Below, piece after piece: positions 25,835 to 34,917 of a stretch of DNA of 64,000 nucleotides; positions within the stretch are counted from its first letter, which is position 1; every line of letters begins with the position of its first letter. Source of the stretch: Streptomyces scabichelini. GTDB lineage: Bacteria; Actinomycetota; Actinomycetes; Streptomycetales; Streptomycetaceae. The position numbers were made by a program, and so were the translations under genes. The DNA lies in NCBI RefSeq assembly GCF_011045015.1, contig NZ_JAAKZY010000022.1:1-64000 (forward strand), given 5' to 3'. The notes beneath the pieces are model-generated. The model made no database searches. It was not told the origin of the DNA and saw nothing but the letters and a program-made list of their open reading frames with translations.

Positions 25835-27952
25835 ATGACGTCTCCTGAGTCCTCCCTCTCCCCCTCCCTCCACCCCCTCGCCCGAGAACTCGCCCAAGAA
25901 CGCACCCACCACGACACCTGCCGCGCCGCCCTCGCCGCGATGGTCGAAGGCGCCCAGGAACACGTCGTCACCGGCGAGGACGTCTCCGCCTCCGGAGCCG
26001 ACGCCGAAGTGCTCGGCTATCAACTGCGCAGCAAGGCAAAGGAGTTGCGTGAGCTGCCCGAAGGGCCGTTGTTCTTCGGGCGGCTGGACTTCGACGCGGG
26101 CGAGCACGCCGGGCAGAGCTACCACGTCGGCCGGCTGAGGATCAGCGAACACCCCGCTGCCCCGCCCCTGGTCGTCGACTGGCGCGCTCCCGTCTCGCGC
26201 GCCTTCTACCAGGCGAGCGCCGGCGACCCGCAGGGCGTTCGCGTGCGACGCCGGTTCGGCTGGGCACCGGGCAGCCGGGGCGATTCCGCCGACCTCACCG
26301 GTCTGGAGGACGAGCACCTGGGGGCGGGGGAGACGCGGCAGCAGAGCCGTATCCAGAGCCGTATCCTCACGGGCGAGATCGAGCGGCCCCGCGTCGGCCC
26401 CATGCGCGACATCGCCGCGACCATCCAGCCCGATCAGGACGATCTCGTACGGGGCGACCTGGCCACCTCCGTCTGCGTGCAGGGCGCCCCGGGCACCGGC
26501 AAGACCGCGGTCGGGCTGCACCGGGCCGCGTACCTCCTCTATACGTACCCGCGGCGCATCCAGCGCGGCGGCCTGCTGATCCTCGGCCCCAACCGCACCT
26601 TCCTCTCGTACATCTCGGAGGTGCTGCCCGCGCTCGGCGAGACGGGTGTGCGGCAGTCGACGGTCGCGGAGGAGATCGCGCGCCATCCCGTGACGGCCAC
26701 CGACAGGGAAGCGGCCGCCGTCGTCAAGCACGATGCGCGGATGGCGGAGGTGCTGCGCCGGGCGCTGTACGCCCGGGTGGTGACGGCGGGCCTCGACGAC
26801 CTGGCGGTGCCGGACGGTTCGTACCGCTGGCGGGTGTCGGGTGAGGAGTTGGCGCGGATCGTGGCGGGCGTACGGGGCGAGGAGCCGCCGTACGCCGTCG
26901 GACGTGAGCGCGTACGGACGCGGGTCGTGCGGCACATTCAGCGGCAGGCCGAGTTGCGGGCGGGGCCGCCCACGAACGCGTGGATGCGGAAGATCGAGCG
27001 GGCGCGAGCCGTCGGCGAGTACGTCGACGCTGTGTGGCCCAGAGTGCGGCCGGAGGAGGTCGTCGCGGAGCTGCTCGCCGATCCGGACGTGCTGGCCGCG
27101 GCGGCGGACGGGGTGCTGGACGCGGACGAGCAGAAGGCGGTCCTGTGGGCGCGGCCGCCTCGGTCGTACAAGTCGGCGCGGTGGTCGGCGGCCGATCTCG
27201 TACTCCTCGACGAGGTGGCGGGGCTCGTGGAACACCCGGAGGGGTACGGGCACTTGGTGATCGACGAGGCGCAGGACCTGTCGCCGATGGAGTGCCGGGC
27301 GATCGGGCGGCGGGCGGCCTTCGGGTCGGTGACCGTGCTCGGCGATCTCGCGCAGGGGACCACGCCGTGGGCCGCCCGCGACTGGGCCGAACTGCTCGGG
27401 CATCTGGGGAAGCCGGAGGCCGCGGTGGTGCCGTTGACGACCGGGTTCCGGGTGCCGGGGGCGGTGGTCGAGCTGACGAACCGGCTGCTGGCGCGGCTGG
27501 ATGTGCGGGTGCCCGCGGCTCGGTCACTGAGGAGTGACGGTGAGTTGCGAGTCCGGCGGGCGAGTCCGGGTGATGTCGTCGCGGAGACCGTCTCGGCCGT
27601 ACGGGACGCGCTCGCGCACGAGGGGTCCGTCGGGGTCATCGCGGCCGACTCGGACGTCGTACGGGTCCGGGAGGCGCTCGGCGCCGCGGGCATCGGGACG
27701 GCGGGGCCCGACGAACTGGGCGCGCGGGTCGCGGTGTTGGGCGCCGGGGTCGCCAAGGGGCTCGAGTACGACCATGTCGTCGCCGTGGAGCCGGCGGCGA
27801 TCGCGGAGGAAGAGGCGGAAGGCTGGGTGGGGATGAGGATGGGTGCGGGTGCGGGTGCGGGTGCGCGGGGGTTGCGTCGGCTGTATGTGGTGCTGACGCG
27901 GGCGGTGTCGCGGCTCGATGTGGTGCATGGGCGGCCGCTGCCGTTCGACTGA
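25835..27952 (+). CDS. helR: RNA polymerase recycling motor ATPase HelR (UvrD/Rep-like helicase family)
   Basis: 705 aa. It has the HelD/HelR layout: an N-terminal coiled-coil region, Walker A VCVQGAPGTGKTAVGLHRAAYLLYT, a central insertion, Walker B HLVIDEAQDLSPMECRAI, and late helicase motifs (LTTGFRVPGAVVELTN, AKGLEYDHVVAVEP, RLYVVLTRAV). In Streptomyces, HelR frees stalled RNA polymerase and displaces rifamycins. A GGTGCGGGTGCGGG microsatellite near the 3' end codes Gly-Ala repeats in a surface loop. Confidence 0.88.
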   Translation: MTSPESSLSPSLHPLARELAQERTHHDTCRAALAAMVEGAQEHVVTGEDVSASGADAEVLGYQLRSKAKELRELPEGPLFFGRLDFDAGEHAGQSYHVGRLRISEHPAAPPLVVDWRAPVSRAFYQASAGDPQGVRVRRRFGWAPGSRGDSADLTGLEDEHLGAGETRQQSRIQSRILTGEIERPRVGPMRDIAATIQPDQDDLVRGDLATSVCVQGAPGTGKTAVGLHRAAYLLYTYPRRIQRGGLLILGPNRTFLSYISEVLPALGETGVRQSTVAEEIARHPVTATDREAAAVVKHDARMAEVLRRALYARVVTAGLDDLAVPDGSYRWRVSGEELARIVAGVRGEEPPYAVGRERVRTRVVRHIQRQAELRAGPPTNAWMRKIERARAVGEYVDAVWPRVRPEEVVAELLADPDVLAAAADGVLDADEQKAVLWARPPRSYKSARWSAADLVLLDEVAGLVEHPEGYGHLVIDEAQDLSPMECRAIGRRAAFGSVTVLGDLAQGTTPWAARDWAELLGHLGKPEAAVVPLTTGFRVPGAVVELTNRLLARLDVRVPAARSLRSDGELRVRRASPGDVVAETVSAVRDALAHEGSVGVIAADSDVVRVREALGAAGIGTAGPDELGARVAVLGAGVAKGLEYDHVVAVEPAAIAEEEAEGWVGMRMGAGAGAGARGLRRLYVVLTRAVSRLDVVHGRPLPFD

Positions 27953-28005
27953 GGGCGCTGGACGGCGGCGGAGGGTCGCGCCTGCCCGCCCGCGCCGTCC
28001 GGCCG

Positions 28006-28061
28006 GTGAGCGGCGGCCCCGGCCGGTACGTCGGGCGGCCGATACGCCGGGTGCCGCTCAC
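28006..28061. terminator. Inverted repeat between convergent helR and nitroreductase genes
   Basis: GTGAGCGGC (28006-28014) and GCCGCTCAC (28053-28061) are perfect 9-bp arms around a GC-rich 38-nt loop that can itself fold. It probably serves as a terminator for one or both convergent transcripts. Confidence 0.4.
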
Positions 28062-28093
28062 GGGTTAGGAGTGCTTCCGAACCCCTGTGGTGC

Positions 28094-28960
28094 TCAGGGG
28101 TGCGGTACGTCGAGTACGGGTATCAACTGCTCTTCCTCGTACGCCAGATGGGCTTCGAGCGCGTCCGTGAGGCGTTCGACTTCCTTGCGTACGAGGGTTG
28201 CGTCGCCCCCGTTGCCGGGGTCCGCGGTGTCGATGACCGTCTTCAACTCCTCCATGAGCGCGGCGATCTGCTCATGCTCCCGGCCCAGTCGGTCGATGGC
28301 CGGGGCGAGTTCGGGATGGCGGTCGGCGAGGAGCGGGAACATGGCGATGTCCTCGCCGGTGTGGTGGTTGTGCAGTCCCTGGCAGAGGGCCAGGCAGTTG
28401 ACGCGCAGCTGGGCGCCGAGGGTGGTGGTGCCGGGGCTCGCTTCGGCGAACTCCTTGCGGATCAGGGCCAGTTCGCGGCGGAAGGCGTCGTGGACGAGCT
28501 TGAGGTACTCGGCCATCGAGGATGCGGTCACGTTCGGCGGGCCGTCGCTGGGGATCTCGTGCAGGGCGACCACGGGGATCACGCGGTCCGTCTTCGCCTG
28601 GTACTCGGCCCAGCCCGGGTCGCCCTCGACCGCGCGGGCGAAGGCCTGGTCGCGCTCTTCGCCCTCCAGGACGACGGCCCGTGCCTCGTATATGAACACC
28701 CCTGTTTCCACGGTGACTCGGGGGTGGGCGAGGAGGTTGTGGAACCAGTCCGGGTGCTTCGGCGAGCCGCCTGCCGAGCCGATGACCAGGACCCTGCCGT
28801 CGCCGTCGGGGAGGTAGCCGAGGGGGGTGGTGTACCGGGTGCCGGAGCGGGCTCCCGTGGTGGTCAGCAGGAGCAGCCGGGCTCCTTCGAAGTAGCCGCC
28901 GACCTGGCCGGCGTTGCTGCGGAACTCTTCGATGACTTGCTGATTGAAGTCGTTGGGCAT
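28094..28960 (-). CDS. Deazaflavin (F420)-dependent nitroreductase fused to a hemerythrin domain
   Basis: 288 aa from ATG 28960, preceded by a GA-rich ribosome site. Residues 1-135 are of the DDN/nitroreductase type (LLLLTTTGARSGTRYTTPLGYLPDGD, VIGSAGGSPKHPDWFHNLLAHPRVTVETG, VPVVALHEI). Residues ~145-288 are a hemerythrin HHE domain with HDAFRRELALIRKEF, HNHHTGEDIAMFPLL, GREHEQIAALM and HLAYEEEQLIPVL. It combines an F420H2-dependent reductase with a di-iron sensor or O2/NO-binding domain, suggesting a redox or nitrosative stress role. Confidence 0.85.
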   Translation of the reverse strand: MPNDFNQQVIEEFRSNAGQVGGYFEGARLLLLTTTGARSGTRYTTPLGYLPDGDGRVLVIGSAGGSPKHPDWFHNLLAHPRVTVETGVFIYEARAVVLEGEERDQAFARAVEGDPGWAEYQAKTDRVIPVVALHEIPSDGPPNVTASSMAEYLKLVHDAFRRELALIRKEFAEASPGTTTLGAQLRVNCLALCQGLHNHHTGEDIAMFPLLADRHPELAPAIDRLGREHEQIAALMEELKTVIDTADPGNGGDATLVRKEVERLTDALEAHLAYEEEQLIPVLDVPHP

Positions 28961-29457
28961 TCTCTTCTTTCTTCTTCGGAGTTCTGTGAGTTCTGCGGAT
29001 TTCCGCATCAGGGCAGGGCGAATTGCCACGGGGCGGCGAATGGCGCGCTGCCGTGGTGAAGGGAAGGGGAAGGGTGCGCGGATTCCCGACGGAGGGATCC
29101 GGGACACATCTGAGATGTACCTGGAAGGAAGTACCAGGAGAAGTACCTGAGATGTACCTGGGATGCGTCCGACACCAGGTGAAGACGTCGCGTGAGCATC
29201 GGCAAGGGGCGTACCGGCACGCGGATCACGGAGGAAAACACGCGTGGCGACGCAGCCGCCGTACTCAATACGCGGACTCAGAAAAAGGCGGGCCCCTGGC
29301 CCACCCCGACCTCACGCAGAGGCCGGGAACCCAACTCGCTCTTGGCCCATGGCCGACCCGGCAGTCACGGAGAAGACGTTAATGGAATGCGGGCGGTTGA
29401 GCAATGCCTTATTTCTGTGAAGACCCGTCGTGCGCCGCGAACTCATCGTCCAAAGGC
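28961..29457. promoter_or_regulatory. Gene-free interval with GTACCTG repeats (29111-29166)
   Basis: The ~500-nt gap has no convincing gene. At 29111-29166, GTACCTG or GTACCAG recurs four times (29117, 29131, 29143, 29154), mostly within the longer unit GAGATGTACCTGG. The cluster lies about 160 nt upstream of the nitroreductase-hemerythrin start and could be a multi-site operator for it. The rest (29170-29457) is featureless and somewhat lower in GC. Confidence 0.4.
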
Positions 29458-30651
29458 TCAGCTCCGCAGTGGTTCTGCCAGTCGTCCCAGCAGTCCGGCG
29501 ACCAGGGCGGTCTGGGCGGGCACGGTGTCGGGGTGGATGAACTCGCCCCGGGCGTGGGCGCCGTCGCCGACCGCGCCCATGCCGCACAGCACGGGCAGGC
29601 CGAGGGCGGCGACGAAGTTGGCGTCGCTGGCGCCGCCGACGGAGGCGTCGGGCAAGTCGTCGCGGCCCTGCTCGCGGGCGACCTCGCGGGCGAGGCCGAG
29701 GAGCGGGGCGGAGGCGGCGTTGAGGGTCATCGGCGGCCGGTTCCAGGCGTGTTCGATCTCGATGCGGACGCGGGGGTCGCTGACCTTGATGGCGTCCAGT
29801 TCGTCGTCGACACGGATCTGTTCGGCCTCGCTGGCGACCCGGATGTCGAGGCCGGCGGTGGCCTGCCCGGCGACGACGTTGGTGGCGGAGCCGCCCTTGA
29901 TGAGCCCGGTGTTGATCGTGGTGCCCTTGTCGGGGGCGGCAACGGCCGCCGCGGCGACCACGAACTCGGACAGCGCGGTGATCGCGCTCGCCCCGTCCTG
30001 AGGCGCGAGCCCGGCGTGCGCCTCGACGCCGGTGGCCGTGACCCGGAAGATTCCGGAGCCCTTGCGGGCGGTCTTGACCGCGCCGTGGGCGGTCGGCTCC
30101 AGCACCAGCGTGACGTCGGCCTTCTGCGCGACCTCCTCGATCACCGGCCGCGAGGACAGGGAGCCGATCTCCTCGTCACCGTTGAAGAGAAAGGTGACGG
30201 TGGGCACGGGCGCCCCGCTCTCCCGGGCCAGCTTCAGGGCCCAGATCCCTTGCGCCAGGCCGGTCTTCATGTCGAAGATGCCCGGCCCGCTGAGCTTCGC
30301 CCGACCGTCGTCGGACGCCTCCGGCTGCTCCCATCCTGCGAGGGTGCCGGTCGGCCATACGGTGTCGTAGTGGCCGACGAGCGCGACGTGCCCGGTGCCG
30401 GTGCCGGTGTAGGTCAGAGTGAGGGTGTCGCCGCACTCGCCGCCGGGGTGGCGCTGTTCGTGATCGGGCCGGCCGAGCCGCTGGACGGCCACCTCGCGCA
30501 GGAGATCCAGGCCCGCCGCGAGGCCGGGCAGGTCGTAGCTGCTGGTCTCGTGGCGGACGAGGGTCAGGATGTCGGTGACGATCTCCGAAGAGACCTGCTG
30601 GGCGCGGGCGGTGAGGGCGGCGGCAGCGGGGGATGCGGGGGATGCGGGCAT
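29458..30651 (-). CDS. M20-family metallopeptidase (carboxypeptidase G2-like)
   Basis: 397 aa from ATG 30651, chosen because GGAG lies 6 nt upstream; ATG 30663 is an alternative. Zinc ligands and catalytic residues: VGHYDTVWPTGTL (His, Asp), GIFDMKTGLAQGIWAL (Asp), LFNGDEEIGSLSSR (Glu-Glu), and His in the dimerisation and C-terminal segments (ARGEFIHPDT). It likely hydrolyses an aminoacyl or p-aminobenzoyl-glutamate-type amide. It is encoded just downstream of an AbgT transporter on the same strand, which supports uptake followed by cleavage. Confidence 0.87.
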   Translation of the reverse strand: MPASPASPAAAALTARAQQVSSEIVTDILTLVRHETSSYDLPGLAAGLDLLREVAVQRLGRPDHEQRHPGGECGDTLTLTYTGTGTGHVALVGHYDTVWPTGTLAGWEQPEASDDGRAKLSGPGIFDMKTGLAQGIWALKLARESGAPVPTVTFLFNGDEEIGSLSSRPVIEEVAQKADVTLVLEPTAHGAVKTARKGSGIFRVTATGVEAHAGLAPQDGASAITALSEFVVAAAAVAAPDKGTTINTGLIKGGSATNVVAGQATAGLDIRVASEAEQIRVDDELDAIKVSDPRVRIEIEHAWNRPPMTLNAASAPLLGLAREVAREQGRDDLPDASVGGASDANFVAALGLPVLCGMGAVGDGAHARGEFIHPDTVPAQTALVAGLLGRLAEPLRS

Positions 30652-30755
30652 GATCTGCTCCATCTGCTTTCTCGTACGGAGGTGGGGGGGTGGCGTTCCT
30701 TCGCCGAGAGGCCGGAAGGGCGAAGGACGGCAGGGCGAAGGGTGGAAGGGCGGGT

Positions 30756-32348
30756 TCAGCTGATGCCGAACGGGATGCCCAGCAGGTACCAGGCCACGAA
30801 GAACGCGATCCAGACGACCCAGACGACGGCGGCGATCGGGATCGTGAAGGAGGCCAGGGTGCCGATGCCGGCGGACTTGCGATGCTGCTGGATGAAGCCC
30901 AGCGCCATCACGAAGTACGGGCTCATCGGGGTGACGCAGTTGGTCACCGAGTCGGCGACGCGGTAGACGGCCTGAGTGGTCGCGGGCTCGATCCCGATGA
31001 GCATCAGCATGGGTACGAGGACGGGGGCGGCCAGGGCCCACAGGGCGGAACCGCTGGTGATGACGAGGTTCATGAACGTGATCAGCACGGCGACGCCGAC
31101 CAGCACGGTCCAGCCGTGCATGTCCACGTCGCGCAGCGTCTCGGCGCCCTTGACGGCGAGGATGTTGCCGATGTTCGTCCACTTGAAGTACGCGAGGAAC
31201 TGGGAGATCGCGAAGAACAGGACGAGGATCGGCGCCATCGACCGGGTGCCGTCGACCATCGCGGCGATGATGTCGCGGGATGCGGAGAAGGTGCCGGTCA
31301 TCCGGCCGTAGACGGTGCCGAGCACGGCGAAGAACACGCCCAGGACGAGCGCCATCCCGCCGATCAGTACGGAGTCGACGATGCTGCCGCCCTCGCCGCG
31401 CAGTGGTGAGGACGTGGGAATCATGGCCACCGCCAGGAACGCGATGAAGCCGAGGGCGACAAGGCCGGTCACGCGCAGCGCACGGCGCTGCTGCGCGGTC
31501 ACCTCGATCGCCTCCAGCTCTGCGGCGTTCGGCGCGGCGACCGGCTCGTCGGGCTCCAGGTCCGAGCGGCGGGCGAGGACCTTGTCGACGACGAGGGTGA
31601 TCACCAGCGCCACGAGGACGGACGAGCCGAGCCCGAAGAAGTAGTTCGCGACCGGGGTGACGACCTGGTCGGCGTCGATGGTGTGGGCGGCGGCGGTGGA
31701 GATCGACGACAGCAGTACGTCGGTCGTGGTCAGCGACGGGGAGGCGTCGTAGCCCGCGGAGATCGAGACGTAGGCGACGATGCAGCCGAGCACCGGGCTG
31801 CGGCCCGCCGCACGGAAGACCAGTGCGCCGAGCGGGATGAGGGTGACGTAGGCGGCGTCGCCGGCGACATGGCTGACCATGGCCGTCATCGACAGGGCGA
31901 AGGTGAGGTACCTGCCCGGCACCCGCGCGACCATGCGGCGCAGCAGCGCCGAGAACAGCCCGCTCCTCTCGGCGACGGCGATACCGAACATCACGGTGAG
32001 GATGGTGGCCAGCGGCGGGAAGGCCGCGAAGTTCTCGACGGCTCCCTCGACGGCCATGGTGAGGCCGTCCTTGCTGAGCAGGTTCTCCACCTTGATGGTC
32101 TCGTGCGTGCCGGGGTGCACGGCGCTCACGCCGACCGCCGCCAGCACGGCACTGAGGACGGCCACGACCCCCGCGAGGATCCAGAACAGCCAGAACGGGT
32201 TGGGCAGTTTGTTACCGATCTTCTCGATCGCCGCGAAACCCCGGAACGCGATACGCAGGACTCTCGACTGTGGCTCGGTCGACTGTGACTCGGTCGGCTG
32301 GGGCTGGGGCGGTTGGGGCGGCTGTGGCTGGGCGGAGGTGGCACTCAT
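30756..32348 (-). CDS. AbgT-family transporter
   Basis: 530 aa with about 11-13 TM segments. Family signatures include KLPNPFWLFWILAGVVAVLSA, AVENFAAFPPLATILTVMFGIAVAERSGL, SHVAGDAAYVTLIPLGALVF, FMNLVITSGSALWALAAPVLVPMLML and ADSVTNCVTPMSPYFVMAL. AbgT proteins import p-aminobenzoyl-glutamate or export sulfonamides. The N-terminal ~28 residues are Pro/Gln/Ser repeats. It forms an operon with the M20 peptidase 104 nt downstream and diverges from the Lrp-type regulator. Confidence 0.9.
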   Translation of the reverse strand: MSATSAQPQPPQPPQPQPTESQSTEPQSRVLRIAFRGFAAIEKIGNKLPNPFWLFWILAGVVAVLSAVLAAVGVSAVHPGTHETIKVENLLSKDGLTMAVEGAVENFAAFPPLATILTVMFGIAVAERSGLFSALLRRMVARVPGRYLTFALSMTAMVSHVAGDAAYVTLIPLGALVFRAAGRSPVLGCIVAYVSISAGYDASPSLTTTDVLLSSISTAAAHTIDADQVVTPVANYFFGLGSSVLVALVITLVVDKVLARRSDLEPDEPVAAPNAAELEAIEVTAQQRRALRVTGLVALGFIAFLAVAMIPTSSPLRGEGGSIVDSVLIGGMALVLGVFFAVLGTVYGRMTGTFSASRDIIAAMVDGTRSMAPILVLFFAISQFLAYFKWTNIGNILAVKGAETLRDVDMHGWTVLVGVAVLITFMNLVITSGSALWALAAPVLVPMLMLIGIEPATTQAVYRVADSVTNCVTPMSPYFVMALGFIQQHRKSAGIGTLASFTIPIAAVVWVVWIAFFVAWYLLGIPFGIS

Positions 32349-32463
32349 CGGTACCTCTTCGTGCGATTGAGGGATGTTCCTGCGAACAATGGCACCGCGA
32401 TGAGAGATTCTCTAGCCCCTGGGTGTAACAGTGGGATTAATCGGCGGTCTAAGGTGGGGCACC

Positions 32464-33489
32464 ATGACCCGTCCTCTCCTCGACGAGCTCGACCGGCGCC
32501 TCATCGGGGCGCTGCACCTGGCACCCCGGGCCACCTGGGACGACATCGGCGGGATCCTGACCGCGGACGCCAGCACGCTCAAACGCCGTTACGACCGGTT
32601 GCACGAGGCCCGGATGGTCCGCGTGATCGGGCAGGCCGACTGGGGCATGCACTCCACGGCGATGCCGGTCCACGTTTTCCTGGACATCACCGGCGAAACG
32701 CCGCTGGCCGTCCTCGACCGGCTCCGTGACCTGCCCCACCTGCAGCTCCTGGCGCAGATCTCCGGCGACTACCCGCTCTACGCGGTCGTCCATGCCCCGT
32801 CGGAGGCGGCCACCAGCGAGGCGATCGACCGGATGTTCTCCGTGCCCGGCGTCCGCCGCGTCAACGCTCTGCCCGCCCTCAGCACCCTGCGCCGGGGCAT
32901 CACGTGGGACCCCCAGTTCCTCGCCGACACCGAGCGGACCGAACTGCTGAAACTGACCGGCGCCCGCCCGGAAGGCGCCGCGACCGCGACACCACCCGCA
33001 AAGCCCCTCAGCGAGACCGAGCGCACCGTGGTGACCCAGCTGATCCAGGACGGCAGGGCCTCCGCCGCGAGCATCGCCCGAGCCGCGGGCCTGGCCACCT
33101 CCACCGCGCACCGCGTCGTCCGCCGGGTCCTCGACGAACGATGGGTCCAACCGCGCCTGGAGATCGTGTCGGAATGGCTGGGCTTCCAGACCCCCTTCAT
33201 GCTCCGCCTGCGGGTCGCACCCGGCGAAACCGCCGACGTCATGCGCCGTATCGACCAGCTCCCCCAGACCCGGCTCGTCGCCCACGTGGCCAGCGACATG
33301 TCCGTCCTCGCCACCGGCCTGGTCGCCGACCGCTCCACCCTGGCGCTCTTCATCGACAACGAACTCGCCAAGATCCCCGGCATCCTCACGGCCAGCGTCC
33401 ACGTCATGCTCGCCGAACCGCGCCGCTACTGGCTGGACCGGGACCTGACCTCCGGCCTCGGACCATTCCACGCGCCGACGCTGCTGTAA
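32464..33489 (+). CDS. Double-module Lrp/AsnC-family regulator
   Basis: 341 aa from ATG 32464. Two tandem Lrp units: HTH 1 (LDELDRRLIGALHLAPRATWDDIGGILTADASTLKRRYDRL) with a RAM-like domain, then HTH 2 (LSETERTVVTQLIQDGRASAASIARAAGLATSTAHRVVRRVL) with a second RAM-like domain (LRVAPGETADVMRRI, VLATGLVAD). It is divergent from abgT with 115 nt between starts, so it most likely controls uptake and hydrolysis of the AbgT substrate. Confidence 0.87.
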   Translation: MTRPLLDELDRRLIGALHLAPRATWDDIGGILTADASTLKRRYDRLHEARMVRVIGQADWGMHSTAMPVHVFLDITGETPLAVLDRLRDLPHLQLLAQISGDYPLYAVVHAPSEAATSEAIDRMFSVPGVRRVNALPALSTLRRGITWDPQFLADTERTELLKLTGARPEGAATATPPAKPLSETERTVVTQLIQDGRASAASIARAAGLATSTAHRVVRRVLDERWVQPRLEIVSEWLGFQTPFMLRLRVAPGETADVMRRIDQLPQTRLVAHVASDMSVLATGLVADRSTLALFIDNELAKIPGILTASVHVMLAEPRRYWLDRDLTSGLGPFHAPTLL

Positions 33490-33515
33490 GCCCCTGATGA
33501 CGCCGGCCGGCCAAG

Positions 33516-34211
33516 TCACATCTCAACGGCCGTGGAGACTCTCCCGGTCAGTCCGGCCGCGGTCTGGGTGACGTGCTGGGCCAGTAGTTCGGCCGCGGTG
33601 TCGGCGTCGCGGGCCAGCGCCGCCTCCTCCAGCCGGCGGTGCTCACGGGCGTCGTCCCGGTCGGTGCGGCGCGCCGACCAGCGGCGCGCCAGCTCGCTGG
33701 CGGTCCACATCCGGTCGAAGGTCTCCAGCAGAACGGGGTTGCCGCAGCCCTCCAGCAGGGTGCGGTGGAATGCCCGGTGGGCTTCGGACCATGCGCTGCT
33801 GTAGTACTCGCCCTCCTCCGGCACGTACGCCGGGGTGCGGGCCAGACGGTGGTGGGCCGCTCGTACGCGGGCCTCCCAGTCGACGTCCCCGCGCTCGATG
33901 GACATGCGCAGCACGAGCGGTTCGATGGTCCGGCGAGCCTCCGCGATCTCCTGCCAGCGGCGGTCGGAGACGGCCGGGACGGCGAAGCCGCGGTTGGGCA
34001 GCCGGTCGGCGAGACCCTCGCCGACCACCCGCACGAGCGCCTCACGCACGACGGCCAGACTCACGCCCTGTTCCTTGGCGAGGTCCTGCGGTTTGAGGGC
34101 GTCACCGGGGGCGTACACCCCACGCATGATCGCGTCCCGCAGGTGTGCGTAGACCTGCTCGGAGAGCATCTGCTTCCCCGGTGAGGTCGAGGTGTGGCCC
34201 GTCTGAGTCAT
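33516..34211 (-). CDS. GntR/FCD-family regulator
   Basis: 231 aa. The GntR winged helix (LSEQVYAHLRDAIMRGVYAPGDALKPQDLAKEQGVSLAVVREALVRVVGEGLADRLPNRGF) is followed by an FCD helical domain with metal-binding His/Asp candidates (AHRAFHRTLLEGCGNP, EHRRLEEAALARD). A 14-bp palindrome directly upstream (34236-34249) is the likely operator, shared with the divergent PEBP gene. Confidence 0.87.
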   Translation of the reverse strand: MTQTGHTSTSPGKQMLSEQVYAHLRDAIMRGVYAPGDALKPQDLAKEQGVSLAVVREALVRVVGEGLADRLPNRGFAVPAVSDRRWQEIAEARRTIEPLVLRMSIERGDVDWEARVRAAHHRLARTPAYVPEEGEYYSSAWSEAHRAFHRTLLEGCGNPVLLETFDRMWTASELARRWSARRTDRDDAREHRRLEEAALARDADTAAELLAQHVTQTAAGLTGRVSTAVEM

Positions 34212-34235
34212 GCCCTCAGCGTAGACGATCCAATA

Positions 34236-34249
34236 GATAATCGATTATC
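34236..34249. promoter_or_regulatory. Palindromic operator between GntR/FCD and PEBP genes
   Basis: GATAATCGATTATC is a perfect 14-bp palindrome in an AT-rich patch unusual for this DNA, 25 nt upstream of the GntR start. It is a likely autoregulatory site also controlling the PEBP gene. Confidence 0.6.
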
Positions 34250-34375
34250 AGTGTTATGGTCGATCCAGCGGCCGATGAAAGGCGGCGGCGGTGCCTCTGC
34301 GCGATGCCGTGGACCCCGTCGGCCGCATCTCGGCCACCCCACAGCACGGCCTGACGGCCTGAAAGGAACGACGCG

Positions 34376-34909
34376 ATGAGCGCCAACGACCCCTTCGCCC
34401 GCCTCCCCGAGGCGGCCTCCTTCACCGTTACCAGCACCACCGTCACCGACGGCGCCGCCTGGTCGCCCGAGCAGTACTCCTCCGGCGTCCCCGGCGGGAA
34501 GGACGTCTCCCCGCAGCTGTCCTGGAGCGGCGCCCCGGAAGGCACCAAGAGCTACGCCGTCACCGTCTACGACCCCGACGCCCCCACCGGGTCCGGGTTC
34601 TGGCACTGGGCGGTCGCCGACATCCCCGCCACCGTCACCGCGCTGCCCGAGGGCGCCGGCGACGACACCGGTTCGGGCCTGCCCGAGGGCGCCTTCCAAC
34701 TGCCCAACGACGCCCGGGCGGCCCGCTACATCGGCGCCGCTCCGCCGGCCGGGCACGGCCCGCACCGCTACTTCGTCGTGGTGCACGCCCTCGACGTCGA
34801 GTCCATCGGCGTCCCGGCCGACGCCACCCCGGCCGTCCTCGGCTTCACCATGGCCGGCCACATCCTCGGCCGCGCGGTCCTGACCGCCACCGCCGAAACT
34901 CCCGCCTGA
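34376..34909 (+). CDS. PEBP (YbhB/YbcL-type) protein
   Basis: 177 aa; AAGGAACG before the ATG. Family motifs: SPQLSWSGAPEGTKSYAVTVYDPDAPTGSGFWHWAVADIPA and GPHRYFVVVHALDV. Bacterial PEBP homologues bind phospholipid or anionic ligands; the physiological role is unclear. It is followed 8 nt later by a DtxR-like regulator, so the two form an operon. Confidence 0.87.
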   Translation: MSANDPFARLPEAASFTVTSTTVTDGAAWSPEQYSSGVPGGKDVSPQLSWSGAPEGTKSYAVTVYDPDAPTGSGFWHWAVADIPATVTALPEGAGDDTGSGLPEGAFQLPNDARAARYIGAAPPAGHGPHRYFVVVHALDVESIGVPADATPAVLGFTMAGHILGRAVLTATAETPA

Positions 34910-34917
34910 CGGACGGC

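Noticed and set aside
27838..27872. GGTGCGGGTGCGGG repeats in helR, first considered as a CRISPR or VNTR
   Set aside because: The period is 6 bp and it encodes Gly-Ala repeats in frame; there are no spacers.
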